From Cytobacillus sp. IB215665 (GTDB lineage: Bacteria > Bacillota > Bacilli > Bacillales > SM2101): a DNA stretch of 64,000 nt. Made by a program: the position numbers and the translations under genes. Below are positions 18,513-28,101 of the stretch, in pieces. The DNA is taken from assembly GCF_033963835.1 (NCBI RefSeq), contig NZ_JAXBME010000001.1:62001-126000 (forward strand), given 5' to 3'. Numbering within the stretch: the first letter of the stretch is position 1; every line of letters starts with the position of its first letter. The notes under the pieces are model-generated. The model was given only the letters and a program-made list of their open reading frames with translations. It had not been told where the DNA came from and made no database searches.

Positions 18513-19412
18513 TTGTATCCGCAATACCCATATTACGGGTTTAAGCAAGTAACACAACAGGTTCCTATTGCATTTCCGCCACAGCATCAAGATGTTCACC
18601 CTGGGCTTGAATATGAAATGGTACCGAGGCCAATTTCTGAGGATCCCCAATACCGAAGTGGCAATAAGCTGCACAATAAAGTTGCTATTATCACAGGTGG
18701 AGATAGTGGAATTGGTAGAGCTACTGCCATAGCTTTTGCCAAAGAAGGTGCCAACATAACGATTGTTTACTTAAATGAACATCAGGATGCAGCTGAAACG
18801 AGGGAAAGGGTAGAGAGCTTAGGAGGAAAATGCTTAGTCATAAGTGCGGACTTACGTAAAGAGGAAACGTCACATCAAGTAGTCAAACAAACGATTGAAA
18901 CGTTCGGGAAGTTAGATATTCTCATTAATAATGCTGCTGTTCAATACGTGCAATCAAGTATTCTTGATATATCATCCGAACAGCTTGAAAATACGTTTCG
19001 AACGAATGTCTTTGCAATATTTTATATGACAAAAGCAGCACTTCCGTATTTAAAAAATGGAAGCTCAATCATTAATACGGCATCTATTACAGCCTTTCAA
19101 GGTCAGAAATTCTTAATTGATTATTCTGCAACGAAAGGGGCTGTCACTACTTTTACACGCTCTCTATCTTTATCATTAGTTGAACACGGAATTAGAGTAA
19201 ATAATGTCGCTCCTGGCCCTATTTGGACCCCGCTAATTCCTTCGAGCTTTTCGGCAGAGCAAGTAACACAATTTGGTTTGGAAACACCGATGAAACGTGC
19301 TGGGCAGCCCTTTGAGCTTGCGCCAGCCTTTGTATATTTAGCTTCTGATGATTCTAGATATGTGACAGGGCAAACAATACATGTAAATGGGGGAGTGATT
19401 TTAAACACATAG
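18513..19412 (+). CDS. SDR-family oxidoreductase (YhdF/GspA39-like)
   Basis: This 299-residue short-chain dehydrogenase starts at TTG 18513 behind GGAGGTGA. The N-terminal tail of about 45 residues is Pro/Tyr/Gln-rich. The Rossmann domain follows, with the NAD(P) motif TGGDSGIGRATA, the NNAA motif (LINNAAVQY), catalytic Ser and YSATK (Tyr-x-x-x-Lys), and PGPIWTPL. This build is shared with the Bacillus general-stress SDRs (YhdF, YhxC, YdaD). The substrate is not known for this group. It is a single-gene unit with a terminator. Confidence 0.87.
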   Translation: MYPQYPYYGFKQVTQQVPIAFPPQHQDVHPGLEYEMVPRPISEDPQYRSGNKLHNKVAIITGGDSGIGRATAIAFAKEGANITIVYLNEHQDAAETRERVESLGGKCLVISADLRKEETSHQVVKQTIETFGKLDILINNAAVQYVQSSILDISSEQLENTFRTNVFAIFYMTKAALPYLKNGSSIINTASITAFQGQKFLIDYSATKGAVTTFTRSLSLSLVEHGIRVNNVAPGPIWTPLIPSSFSAEQVTQFGLETPMKRAGQPFELAPAFVYLASDDSRYVTGQTIHVNGGVILNT

Positions 19413-19450
19413 CCGCTATATTGTTGGTCAAGGATAGTTATGGGAAAGAG

Positions 19451-19492
19451 AAGGTCAGCCTTCACATAGCAAAGATGGGCTTGACCTTTTGT
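19451..19492 (+). terminator. Terminator of the SDR gene
   Basis: AAGGTCA-GCC pairs with GGGC-TTGACCTT, with one bulge, followed by TTTTGTATG. Confidence 0.65.
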
Positions 19493-19567
19493 ATGTTCTA
19501 ACAGGCAGATTAATAGAAAATTATATATAATAAAAATACTATAGTCTTTTTATGGGGGGGAGTAAAA

Positions 19568-21001
19568 ATAAGAGTCTTAGAATTTCTCATGTTACTATTT
19601 GTTTTCTTAACAATAGTAGCTATCATATTTAAAAGCTTTGGGAATATGAAAATAGCAAAATTAATACCTTTTCTAGCAATACTTGTGTTTATTCCACATG
19701 TGTTATTTGAAGGAATAAGATGGCAGCTTTATCCTGTTTACATAATTATTATGTTTCAGTTTTTAATTACAATATTATTTCGAGTAGGATTATTAAAGAA
19801 GCGAAGGTTGGAAAATGACAAAAAACTGATACGAATGAGTTTGCCTATTGTCATAAGCTTATTCCTATTAACAGTGTTATTTTCCTATGCATTCCCTGTA
19901 TACAAAATTCCTACACCATCAGGACCAAATGAAATTGGGACGATATCATTTGACTTAATAGATGATAGTCGGGAGGCTATTTATAGTGAAGATATAACCG
20001 ACAATAGGAAAATAAAGCTACAAGTTTGGTATCCTGCACAAAATGTAGGTTCGTATGAGCAAGTTCCGTGGCTACAGGACGGTAAAATAGTGGCAGAGGG
20101 TGTCTCGAAATTAATGGGATTTCCGGATTTTGTTCTTAGTCACACGTCTTTAGTGAAGTCGAATTCCTACCTTAATGCCCCTATTAGTAATGAAAAGGAA
20201 CAATACCCAGTCATTATTCTGTCCCATGGCTGGACTGGATTCAGAAATATTCATACAGATGTTGCAGAACTATTAGCGAGTAATGGGTTTGTTGTAGTAG
20301 CGATTGAACATACATACGGTTCAGCTGTCACTGCTTTTAATGATGGTGAAGTAGCTTATGTTAATGATGAAGCATTACCAAATCGTGAAGAAACTCCTAA
20401 TTTTTTAACTTATGCTAATACGTTAGTAAAAACATTTGCAGGAGATATTCAAGTTACACTTGATCAGTTAGAAATGATGAACACAGAGCAAAATAGTTCT
20501 CCTTTGAAAGGAAAATTAGATTTAGCCAATATCGGTGTGATCGGTCACTCTACTGGAGGAGGGGCTGCTGTAGCGACTGCACTTCATGATAATCGAATAA
20601 AGGCGCTAATTGGATTGGATGCATGGGTTGAGCCGATAGAAGAACAAGAGCTGGATAGCGGATTACATATTCCATCTCTGTTTTTAAGAAGTCATGAATG
20701 GGAGCAAGGCTATAATAATGAGCATTTGTATTTATTGTTAAACAGTAGTATGGCTCCTGAGTTATATCAAATTAACAATACCGGTCATCAAGATTTCTCT
20801 ATGATTTATATGTATTCACCATTAAGCAAATATTTTAACATTACAGGAAAGCTTGACGGGAGAGAGGGTGCAAGCATTCAACACGACTTTATTCTTACCT
20901 TTTTTGAAAAAAATATTTATGGTCAAGTAACGAGCACAATCGCAGATGTGGCAAAGCAATATGAGGAGGTACAAATCATAACTTCATATCGTGACGAATA
21001 A
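19568..21001 (+). CDS. Membrane alpha/beta hydrolase, PAF-acetylhydrolase-like; probable ATA start
   Basis: The protein has three or four membrane segments in the first 110 residues. An alpha/beta hydrolase domain follows: ILSHGWTGFRN (oxyanion region), GHSTGGGAA (nucleophile Ser) and a late NTGHQDFS (His). It resembles platelet-activating-factor acetylhydrolase-type esterases, and the substrate is probably a lipid or ester. The first in-frame ATG is 19589, but the only good ribosome site (GGGGGGGAG) is about 26 bases upstream of it. That site is correctly spaced from an in-frame ATA at 19568, which would add IRVLEFL before MLLFVFL. Translation from ATA, or a mutated start, is therefore likely; with ATG the protein is 470 residues. 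Confidence 0.75.
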   Translation: MRVLEFLMLLFVFLTIVAIIFKSFGNMKIAKLIPFLAILVFIPHVLFEGIRWQLYPVYIIIMFQFLITILFRVGLLKKRRLENDKKLIRMSLPIVISLFLLTVLFSYAFPVYKIPTPSGPNEIGTISFDLIDDSREAIYSEDITDNRKIKLQVWYPAQNVGSYEQVPWLQDGKIVAEGVSKLMGFPDFVLSHTSLVKSNSYLNAPISNEKEQYPVIILSHGWTGFRNIHTDVAELLASNGFVVVAIEHTYGSAVTAFNDGEVAYVNDEALPNREETPNFLTYANTLVKTFAGDIQVTLDQLEMMNTEQNSSPLKGKLDLANIGVIGHSTGGGAAVATALHDNRIKALIGLDAWVEPIEEQELDSGLHIPSLFLRSHEWEQGYNNEHLYLLLNSSMAPELYQINNTGHQDFSMIYMYSPLSKYFNITGKLDGREGASIQHDFILTFFEKNIYGQVTSTIADVAKQYEEVQIITSYRDE

Positions 21002-21031
21002 CTTCTGTAAATTAATTTAGCTTTTTGCCAT

Positions 21032-21120
21032 AGACTGTTTTCGCATTAATTGTTGTTTTTCATACTACTATAGTTTGATGGCATTTGTATAAATAACAAC
21101 AAAGTTTACGAAAAGAGCCT
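21032..21120 (-). repeat. MITE-like element, copy 4 (short)
   Basis: At 89 bp this is the shortest intact copy. It starts AGACTGTTTTCGCATTAATT and ends AACAACAAAGTTTACGAAAA followed by GAGCCT. Both ends are near-consensus and most of the interior is missing, so the ends define the element. Confidence 0.75.
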
Positions 21121-21207
21121 TTCCAAATAAATATTCCTTATTGAAATAGGTATACAGAGAGTGAAGATGACCAAAACGAGGTATTTGTGTAGTTGGGATA
21201 ATGTGAT

Positions 21208-21244
21208 AAGAGTCTTTTCTAACCTTGTGGTGGAGAAGACTCTT
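21208..21244 (-). terminator. Hairpin after the NTR-domain gene
   Basis: A 9-bp stem AAGAGTCTT/AAGACTCTT lies 22 bp downstream of the stop codon. There is no good T run, so it is a weak terminator call. Confidence 0.4.
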
Positions 21245-21265
21245 ATTCGTTCCTTTAAAATGTGG

Positions 21266-21832
21266 TTAGTTTTTCTTCTTCTTTATAAAAGTTAGTATGA
21301 AAACTGAAATAATAATTAGTATGCCGAGTGCAACATAGTTAATGTTACTCAATGGGCTGTCAAGATTAACCTGCTCAAGATTATCTGCTGTTGAAGGCTG
21401 TTGTATACTATTTAAAGTCGCAATATCGTCTTGAGCAGATCCCATTGATTTTGTTGGACTGCAAATGGATGATACAAGTTTGTTGTCTGCATCCAAGTGT
21501 GCATACACTAAATAGTCTTGTTGTAATGAAAAGTTAATACCACAGCTTGCTGAGTCTATTGCTGTAAAAACCTTCACTTGTGATTGTTCAATGCCCTTCC
21601 AGCTACTAGTTACTTCGAACAATACCTCGACATCGGAAAAATGAGATTGGAGAAATGATTTACTTTTAGAAACATTGATGACTTTTCCTGAAAATATGGC
21701 GCCATACTGCTCGTAGGCTTCTTCAACTGGGGGTGATGGGACACAAGAGCAGGCATTAGCTTTTGTAGTTAACATGGGTATTAATAACATGAAAACCAGT
21801 AACGATGTGAGACATAATCTAACGTATTTCAT
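21266..21832 (-). CDS. Secreted NTR/TIMP-like domain protein with C-terminal membrane anchor
   Basis: This 188-residue protein has a signal peptide (RLCLTSLLVFMLLIPMLTTKANA) followed at once by CSCVPSPPVEEAY. The CxC at the mature N-terminus is the hallmark of the netrin/TIMP-like (OB) fold. Paired Cys lie further on (ASCGIN, SICSPT). A C-terminal membrane segment (NYVALGILIIISVFILTFI) ends in KKKKN, a stop-transfer signal. Such proteins are exposed on the outer surface; their ligand in bacteria is unknown. Confidence 0.75.
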   Translation of the reverse strand: MKYVRLCLTSLLVFMLLIPMLTTKANACSCVPSPPVEEAYEQYGAIFSGKVINVSKSKSFLQSHFSDVEVLFEVTSSWKGIEQSQVKVFTAIDSASCGINFSLQQDYLVYAHLDADNKLVSSICSPTKSMGSAQDDIATLNSIQQPSTADNLEQVNLDSPLSNINYVALGILIIISVFILTFIKKKKN

Positions 21833-22086
21833 CAGCTACCCTCCCCTCATACTTTAAGTTCTATTCACATATATTTGACGATTAAACGAATCAAATTGTT
21901 ACAAAGGATGCTGTGTTTGGGTGCACCTTTCTTAATTACATATTGCAACAGAACATATTAGAGTTGAGATAAATGTCAATGATGCTATATGAATCCATTT
22001 TATGAGGATAAATATATCAAATTGAATAAAACTAATGCTAATAAACGAAATTCTGATAGAGTGATGGAGATTGGGGCTGAGTAGTT

Positions 22087-22707
22087 ATGAAAAATGTTGA
22101 ATGTGATTTTTCACCTATGAAACAACAGTTGAAGGCAGATATGAAGCAGGTAATAACTAACTTAGAGGAAAGTTTACAATCAATTGATGATGATAAAAAA
22201 TGTTTGTTAGGAGAGTTAGAAGATATTAAAAAAAGTTTTGTACAGATTGAAATGAACGCAGCATCATTTTATTTAAATTGTTATTTATCCTCTTATACTG
22301 ATAAATATGAAGATATTTCACTTAGTATTCAACATATGTCGGACCGTCGACATGGCGGCTTAATTGTTGTACAGCGACAAGATCCTCTTAGTTCGTATAT
22401 TCAATCTAATATACCAATTGAGGCTCAACTGACCTCCTCATTATTAGAATCTATTTTCTTTCCGGGAAATCCACTTCATGACGGTGCTGTAATTATTCAT
22501 GGAAATCAAATTGTTTCGGCAGCCAATGTTCTCCCACTTTCAAATCACTATATAGGCAAAAGCAAATTAGGGACACGCCATAGGGCAGCGCTGGGTTTAA
22601 CGGAGAGGTGTGATGCGTTAGTATTAATTGTTTCTGAAGAATCAGGGAACATATCATTTACTATTGGAGGACATCTCTATCCTATCGCTAATGCGAAATC
22701 ACTGTAG
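22087..22707 (+). CDS. cdaS: Sporulation-type diadenylate cyclase CdaS
   Basis: This 206-residue protein has an N-terminal helical regulatory part (residues 1-80) and a DisA_N/DAC domain with both active-site motifs: PLHDGAVII (DGA) and GTRHRAALG (RHR). It condenses two ATP to c-di-AMP. Length and build match B. subtilis CdaS (YojJ, 207 residues), which is made in the forespore and helps germination. The ribosome site is poor (GGGGCTGAG). A TGAATA resembling a sigma-G -35 lies at 22023, but the -10 match is weak. Confidence 0.88.
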   Translation: MKNVECDFSPMKQQLKADMKQVITNLEESLQSIDDDKKCLLGELEDIKKSFVQIEMNAASFYLNCYLSSYTDKYEDISLSIQHMSDRRHGGLIVVQRQDPLSSYIQSNIPIEAQLTSSLLESIFFPGNPLHDGAVIIHGNQIVSAANVLPLSNHYIGKSKLGTRHRAALGLTERCDALVLIVSEESGNISFTIGGHLYPIANAKSL

Positions 22708-22824
22708 CAGGATGTTGCTTTCATTTGTTATTATTTTAATTAATTTGCACCTATCATCTCTTAAATAGTAGGGCTACGATGCTACGAATAACGATGAATT
22801 TGAAAAAAATAGCGAATAATATAT

Positions 22825-22975
22825 GGCTCTTTTAGTAAACTTTGTTGCATTTTTTATTAAAAATGGACAATATGATGAGTTTTATTAGAGCTTAATAAGG
22901 AAAGATACCCAGATCACTATATGTATACGTGCTTATATTTTAGAAGGTATAACAACAATTAATGCGAAAACAGCC
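22825..22975 (+). repeat. MITE-like element, copy 5
   Basis: This 151-bp copy begins GGCTCTTTTAGTAAACTTTG and ends AACAACAATTAATGCGAAAA followed by CAGCC. It contains the conserved core GTATACGTGCTTATATTTTA. It is the best copy of the right-hand end. Confidence 0.75.
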
Positions 22976-22983
22976 AATATAAA

Positions 22984-23014
22984 GACCCCAGCTCAAGAAG
23001 AAACTGGGGGTTTT
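22984..23014 (-). terminator. Terminator of the MFS gene
   Basis: The stem CCCCAG/CTGGGG lies 20 bp after the MFS stop. On the minus strand it is followed by TCTTTATATT, and on the plus strand by GTTTT. Confidence 0.6.
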
Positions 23015-23031
23015 AAAAATGCACCTTACAT

Positions 23032-24312
23032 TTAGCCGTGCTCTTTTACACCTTCATTAGCAGTAATCGTTGTTTGTTCCCTGTCAAACTTAGGTAATGT
23101 AACCGCGTAATAAATTCCTACTAATAAGACACAAATACCTACGAGCCAGTATAAACCTTCAACGGTAATAATTGCTGGGAAAGTTACAGCAATAATACCC
23201 AAAGTAATCGATTGAGAAAACATCATTAATGGGTCAATCCAGCCCTGAACCCTTCCCATCATTTTTGGATCTACAATTTTAGGAAGCCAACCACCCATTG
23301 CTACATTAATCATTGGTATAGTTAAAGCTACAATGAACATAATTGAGAAAAACAATACAAGGTTTGTTGCGTATGCTGCTGTGACAATAAATAAACCACT
23401 AAATAACAATCCAAAGATCATCATCTGATATAGCTTGAATTTTTGCGCTACTATGGATGCGACGACACTTCCAATTAAAACCCCAACGCCAAATACAATT
23501 CCTGAGATTACAGCCATTTCTTCGTACGTGTCAGGTGCTAATTTATATTTAAGTATAAATACTTGCATAACGGAAAAGCCACCATTAATTATCCCAAAGA
23601 TGAGAAAGCCGATTACTAAGGAAACTAGTAGTCGATTCCCAAAAATATAGCGTAAGCCTGAATTGAAATCTTTAACAATCATTTTAATTTGCAAGTCTTT
23701 AATCGTATGTTTTCCATTAGGTAAGCGTACTGATTCTGGAATATTACATGTGTGAAGAAGTATTGCACTTATGATGAATGATATACAGTCAACGATAATT
23801 GCCCCTTCAATTCCTACTGTCCAATAAGCTATAGCTCCAAGTCCATTTCCAAATAACATAAATAAGCTACCTAGCATTTGATTTAATCCAGCAGCCGTTG
23901 TATAATCATCCTCTTGTAAAATTCCTTGGATAATACCCGTTTCTGCAGGTATGAAGAATTTTGATACAGCACTTCTTAAAAATAGTATTGAAAAAATAAG
24001 TGGCATCCATCCAAGCCATATTGAAGCGAGAAAAAAAACTGATAATATAGCTCGAATCCAATCACTGTATATGGCTATTTTTTTCCGATCCATGCGATCA
24101 GCTAATACACCAACGAAAAAAAACACTACTAATGTCGGAAGAGAATACATCATTTCATTAATTGTGGCATAGGCAGGTTGACTCGAGAAACGATCTAATA
24201 AGTAAAATAGAAAAGCTGTCAAACCAATTACCGAACCCATTTGAGAAGTAAGGTGTGCAAAAAACACTTTCGTATAATTACGGTTTTTAAAAACGGCAAA
24301 AGTCTTTTTCAT
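23032..24312 (-). CDS. MFS transporter (enterobactin-exporter/macrolide-efflux-like)
   Basis: This 426-residue protein has about twelve membrane segments. It shows the MFS motif between segments 2 and 3 (FVGVLADRMDRKKIAIYSDW), the Gly-rich FGVGVLIGSVVASIVA, and MGRVQGWID in the cytoplasmic loop. These features fit the MFS_3 efflux group that includes EntS and MefA. ATG at 24312 follows AAGGAG. It is probably a drug or metabolite exporter; the substrate cannot be deduced and no neighbour helps. Confidence 0.82.
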   Translation of the reverse strand: MKKTFAVFKNRNYTKVFFAHLTSQMGSVIGLTAFLFYLLDRFSSQPAYATINEMMYSLPTLVVFFFVGVLADRMDRKKIAIYSDWIRAILSVFFLASIWLGWMPLIFSILFLRSAVSKFFIPAETGIIQGILQEDDYTTAAGLNQMLGSLFMLFGNGLGAIAYWTVGIEGAIIVDCISFIISAILLHTCNIPESVRLPNGKHTIKDLQIKMIVKDFNSGLRYIFGNRLLVSLVIGFLIFGIINGGFSVMQVFILKYKLAPDTYEEMAVISGIVFGVGVLIGSVVASIVAQKFKLYQMMIFGLLFSGLFIVTAAYATNLVLFFSIMFIVALTIPMINVAMGGWLPKIVDPKMMGRVQGWIDPLMMFSQSITLGIIAVTFPAIITVEGLYWLVGICVLLVGIYYAVTLPKFDREQTTITANEGVKEHG

Positions 24313-24969
24313 TTTTTTCTCCTTATCGTTTTTTCTTTAGGATCAGTATATTTGATAAAAGGACGTATTGTAACAGTCTGTTGATTGGTTGTAGCTCAGT
24401 CCCTAGACCGAGACGGTGAGTTTAGACAGAGAAACAAATAAAAGGCTCTTTAATAGTAGAAAAGATGCCAACAACGTTAAATGTATATGTGTTTATATTC
24501 TTATTGTGAATTCTATGTAAAAGGTAAAGTAGGAAAAGTGTTTTTCCTAAAATAAGGATATCATGTTGTAACTTGTACATGGAATTATAACATGAAGATT
24601 TGGAGATGACTGAGCTATAAATTGAAATATTTACTAACATATTAATAGATTTAATGAGGCGACTTATCTAGTAAATTTGGTTTATGATCAGAAAATGAGT
24701 TGGTGTGAAACTTTTATCTTCTTAGAAGTCTGTTAAAACGAAAGTGTTTCGCTAAACCAAGTATTACTAAACTAATCAAATGTTTTGAAAAACAGTAAGA
24801 TAATACAAAAAAAATAGGTCTTTTTATCTGTATGTATGCTAGTCCAGTATTACATTTCTGTTACAATAAATACATGTATATTCCTATTGTAGTAGTAATT
24901 TTTCTCGTTTATTCTAAACATATCCCCATTACGAAACAGGGATAAATTTATTCGAAAAGGAGAAAAAGT
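24313..24969. other. Intergenic leader region of the second GH81 gene
   Basis: This 657-bp gap has no convincing gene. It contains a decayed MITE at 24443, a small dyad CGAAA-GTG-TTTCG near 24740, and, 30-50 bp before the glucanase start, the motif TTACGAAACA followed by TAAATTT. Confidence 0.5.
24443..24540 (+). repeat. MITE-like element, decayed copy 6
   Basis: AGGCTCTTTAATAGTAGAAA followed by AGATGCCAACAACGTTAAAT and GTATATGTGTTTATATTCTT matches the family's left end fused to its inner GTAGAAAAG-TGCC core. The right end is not recognisable. A 72-codon frame across it is not a gene. Confidence 0.45.
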
Positions 24970-27900
24970 ATGAAAAAGTTGCTTACAATTGCTTCAGTAA
25001 CACTCCTTACAGGTTCTTTATTTTCCCCATCTACGAAAGCGTTTTCAGGAGAGGTTGATGCTGGTGCGGGAAGCTATTCGACCGTCAAGCCTAGTAATGT
25101 ATCTGATGTACAAGAAACGATTTATAAGACTTCAAACATAACTGGAGCGATGCCAACAAATGATTGGTGGAGCTCTACAGCATGGGTGCAATATTCTGAC
25201 GCGCAATATCCTCATCCGTTAGCCATGATTAATGAATCAGCTGGACTTCGAATCTATAACCCTAGCAATAATATAGAAGGCTTAGGCGGATTTACGAAAG
25301 GTTGGATGAATGATATAGATGATTTTGTTCTTGGGCATTCTGGAACAAGCTCATTTGGAGATACGAAAGTTGATGGATTTAGTGATTGGTTTGTCACGAA
25401 TGAATCCAAAAGTGGATCAAACGTTTTAAACGTTACGTATGGTCATGGATCACCGTTTGTTTATGCGACCTATGAAGGGGGCGACCCGAAAATTACACTC
25501 CCTTCTATTCCGCCAACCGTTTGGTATGGTGATGCAAATAGTAATGTGCTAGGTATTACAACTGAAAAAGGTAGTCATTATGCCCTGTTTGGTCCAACTG
25601 GTTCAACGTGGTCAGGTTTAGACACAAAGACGTTAACAAATCATCTAAACGGTAAGAATTACTTTTCTATAGCTGTTTTACCTGATAATTCTTTAGAAAC
25701 ATTAAAGAAATTTGAACAGTATGCATACTCTCATGTAGTAGATACAAAGGTTGACTGGTCTTATAATGAGTCAACAAGTGAGGTAGAAACAACGTACAAC
25801 TTTGTAACAGAGGCAAAAGAAGGTTCTAATGAAGGGACGATATTCGCTTTATACCCACACCAGTGGAAAAATACAAATCAACCATTGTTAGACTATACAT
25901 TTGATTCAGTTCGAGGGACGATGAAGGTTGCAGAAGGCAGTTCTTTCAAGACAACAATGGCTTTTAATGGCGTATTACCATCATTACCTGATTTAGGGAC
26001 ATATGATAAGGCAACATTAGCAAGTTATATAGATGAGGCACAAACTGAAGTTGACTCGTCAACTGATACGTATTGGTATGGTAAACGTTTAGGCGAACTT
26101 GCAACTCTTGCGCCAATTGCTGAGCAAGTTGGTGATACAGATGCAGCTAATCAATTCCGCCAAGAAATGAAAGCTGGCTTAGAGGATTGGTTAACAGCAA
26201 GTGATCAAAATGGCAATTTAAACAACGAGCGCCTATTTTATTACAATGATAATTGGGGTACGCTGTTAGGATATCCAGATAGTTTTGGGTCAGTTGAAGA
26301 AATGAATGATCACCATTTCCATTACGGATATTTTATTAAAGCTGCTGCAGAAATAGCACGTGTTGATAAAAACTGGGCTAGTAATAGCCAGTGGGGACAA
26401 ATGGTAGAGCTGTTAATTAGAGATATTGCAAACGCAGATCGGAATGATGAAACGTTTCCATTTTTAAGAAATTTTGATATGTATGCGGGGCATACTTGGG
26501 CTTCTGGTCATGCTAAATTCTTTGATGGTAACAACAATGAATCATCATCAGAAGCGATGAATGCTTGGGCTGGTCTCATTCTTTGGGGAGAAGCTACAGA
26601 CAATAAGGAATTACGTGATTTAGGTATTTACTTATTTACGACTGAAATGAATGCCATTAATGAATATTGGTTTGATGTTACAGGAGAAAATCATGACCCA
26701 GGATTTACTAGAGAAACAGCTAGTATGGTTTGGGGAGGAAAAACTGTTGGTGATGCAGTATGGTGGACGAATAATCCAGAGGAAGTTCACGGTATTAACT
26801 GGCTACCTATTACAGGGGCTTCATTATATTTGACACAATATCCAGAATATACGAAACGAAATTACGATGCACTAGTAGCTGAAAATGGCGGCGAAGATTG
26901 GAATGTTTGGGAAGATCTTATTTGGATGTATCGTGCCATTGAAAACCCTGATGATGCAATAAGACAGTTTAATGATAGAGCGGATATATTTGAACCAGAG
27001 GCTGGAAATTCCAAGGCAAATACGTATCATTGGATTCACAATTTAAATGCACTAGGAAATGCTGACCCTACCATTACAGCAGATTATCCAATCTATGCAG
27101 TCTTTACGAAAGGTAATGTAAAAACGTATGTCGTTTATAATATGACTGATTCAGTAAAAACAGTGACATTCTCAGATGGTGCGACAGTGACTGTGGAGCC
27201 ACATCAATTCAATGTTGGCAACGGGACAGGAACTACAGATCCAGGTGGAGATCCAGGGGATAACCCAGGAGACGATCCAGTTATTAATGCTTTTGACAGA
27301 ATCGAAGCAGAGCAATACACTTCAATGAGTGGAATTGAAACTGAGGAGACGACTGATGTAGGTGGCGGCTTAAACGTAGGTTGGATTGATAATGGAGATT
27401 ATCTAGTATTTAATCGTGTTGATTTTGGGAATGGTGCAATTGGTGTTGAAGCAAGGGTAGCTACAGAATCAGCTGGAGGAACGATTGAATTAAGGCTTGA
27501 TAGTGTAGAAGGAGAATTAATCGGTACAGTTGACATTACACCTACAGGTGGATGGCAAAACTGGGTAACAAACACTGGAGCTATTACTAATGCTACAGGT
27601 ATACATGACCTATATGTAGTATTCAAAGGTGAAACAGATGCCGGAATGGGTAACTTAAATTGGTTGACATTCACTAATGATCCTGTTGATCCTACTGACC
27701 CTACTGATCCTGTTGATGATAGTAATGTCATTACTGCAGATGATTATACAATTGAAATGATTAATGATGGTACAAATGCTAAGTTTATTTTTACACCAAA
27801 CTCAGGATCATCTGCATTTGTAGATTTCCATTACAAGGTTAATGATGAGGTACAACAAAATGTAAGAGCCGTGAAAAACGGAGAAAATTGGGAGTACACG

Positions 27901-27999
27901 GTTAGTGGATTACAAGCAGGAGACTCAATCAACTTCTTTTATACGTACGAAAAAAGCCAATTAGCGTATGATTCTCCATGGTATGAGTATACACATTAA
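24970..27999 (+). CDS. Secreted GH81 endo-beta-1,3-glucanase with CBM6 and CBM56
   Basis: This 1009-residue secreted enzyme has a signal peptide to about residue 24 (STKAFS) and a GH81 catalytic domain at about 27-745. Its active-site blocks are MNDHHFHYGYF (Asp447) and NNNESSSEAMNAW (Glu524, Glu528). An acidic Gly/Asp/Pro linker (about 755-768) follows, then CBM6 (about 770-900, FDRIEAEQYTSMSG and VGWIDNGDYLVF). A TDP-rich linker leads to a C-terminal CBM56-like module (920-1009). The module order is that of the characterised Bacillus halodurans GH81 enzyme. It is a paralogue of the protein at 10781 but lacks the FN3 modules. AAAGGAG precedes the ATG. Confidence 0.93.
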   Translation: MKKLLTIASVTLLTGSLFSPSTKAFSGEVDAGAGSYSTVKPSNVSDVQETIYKTSNITGAMPTNDWWSSTAWVQYSDAQYPHPLAMINESAGLRIYNPSNNIEGLGGFTKGWMNDIDDFVLGHSGTSSFGDTKVDGFSDWFVTNESKSGSNVLNVTYGHGSPFVYATYEGGDPKITLPSIPPTVWYGDANSNVLGITTEKGSHYALFGPTGSTWSGLDTKTLTNHLNGKNYFSIAVLPDNSLETLKKFEQYAYSHVVDTKVDWSYNESTSEVETTYNFVTEAKEGSNEGTIFALYPHQWKNTNQPLLDYTFDSVRGTMKVAEGSSFKTTMAFNGVLPSLPDLGTYDKATLASYIDEAQTEVDSSTDTYWYGKRLGELATLAPIAEQVGDTDAANQFRQEMKAGLEDWLTASDQNGNLNNERLFYYNDNWGTLLGYPDSFGSVEEMNDHHFHYGYFIKAAAEIARVDKNWASNSQWGQMVELLIRDIANADRNDETFPFLRNFDMYAGHTWASGHAKFFDGNNNESSSEAMNAWAGLILWGEATDNKELRDLGIYLFTTEMNAINEYWFDVTGENHDPGFTRETASMVWGGKTVGDAVWWTNNPEEVHGINWLPITGASLYLTQYPEYTKRNYDALVAENGGEDWNVWEDLIWMYRAIENPDDAIRQFNDRADIFEPEAGNSKANTYHWIHNLNALGNADPTITADYPIYAVFTKGNVKTYVVYNMTDSVKTVTFSDGATVTVEPHQFNVGNGTGTTDPGGDPGDNPGDDPVINAFDRIEAEQYTSMSGIETEETTDVGGGLNVGWIDNGDYLVFNRVDFGNGAIGVEARVATESAGGTIELRLDSVEGELIGTVDITPTGGWQNWVTNTGAITNATGIHDLYVVFKGETDAGMGNLNWLTFTNDPVDPTDPTDPVDDSNVITADDYTIEMINDGTNAKFIFTPNSGSSAFVDFHYKVNDEVQQNVRAVKNGENWEYTVSGLQAGDSINFFYTYEKSQLAYDSPWYEYTH

Positions 28000-28018
28000 A
28001 AAATAATATTTTCTTGAA

Positions 28019-28054
28019 GGGGGGATCAGTCAAATTTAGACTGATCCCCCTTTC
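28019..28054 (+). terminator. Terminator of the second GH81 gene
   Basis: A 12-bp perfect stem GGGGGATCAGTC/GACTGATCCCCC is followed by TTTCT, 20 bp after the stop. Confidence 0.88.
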
Positions 28055-28101
28055 TAAAAAGTTAACATACGCATCATTTTATTGATGAAATACTTACTTA
28101 A

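Larger units (their letters stand above)
22708..23031. other. Intergenic region holding a MITE copy and a terminator
   Basis: No gene is seen. It contains the MITE copy at 22825-22975 and a hairpin at 22984-23014. Confidence 0.5.

Noticed and set aside
18325-18531. 68-codon minus-strand frame
   Set aside because: It starts inside the SDR gene and ends in a repeat copy; no ribosome site.
24422-24640. 72-codon minus-strand frame upstream of the second GH81 gene
   Set aside because: It overlaps a decayed MITE, has no ribosome site, and its composition looks non-coding.
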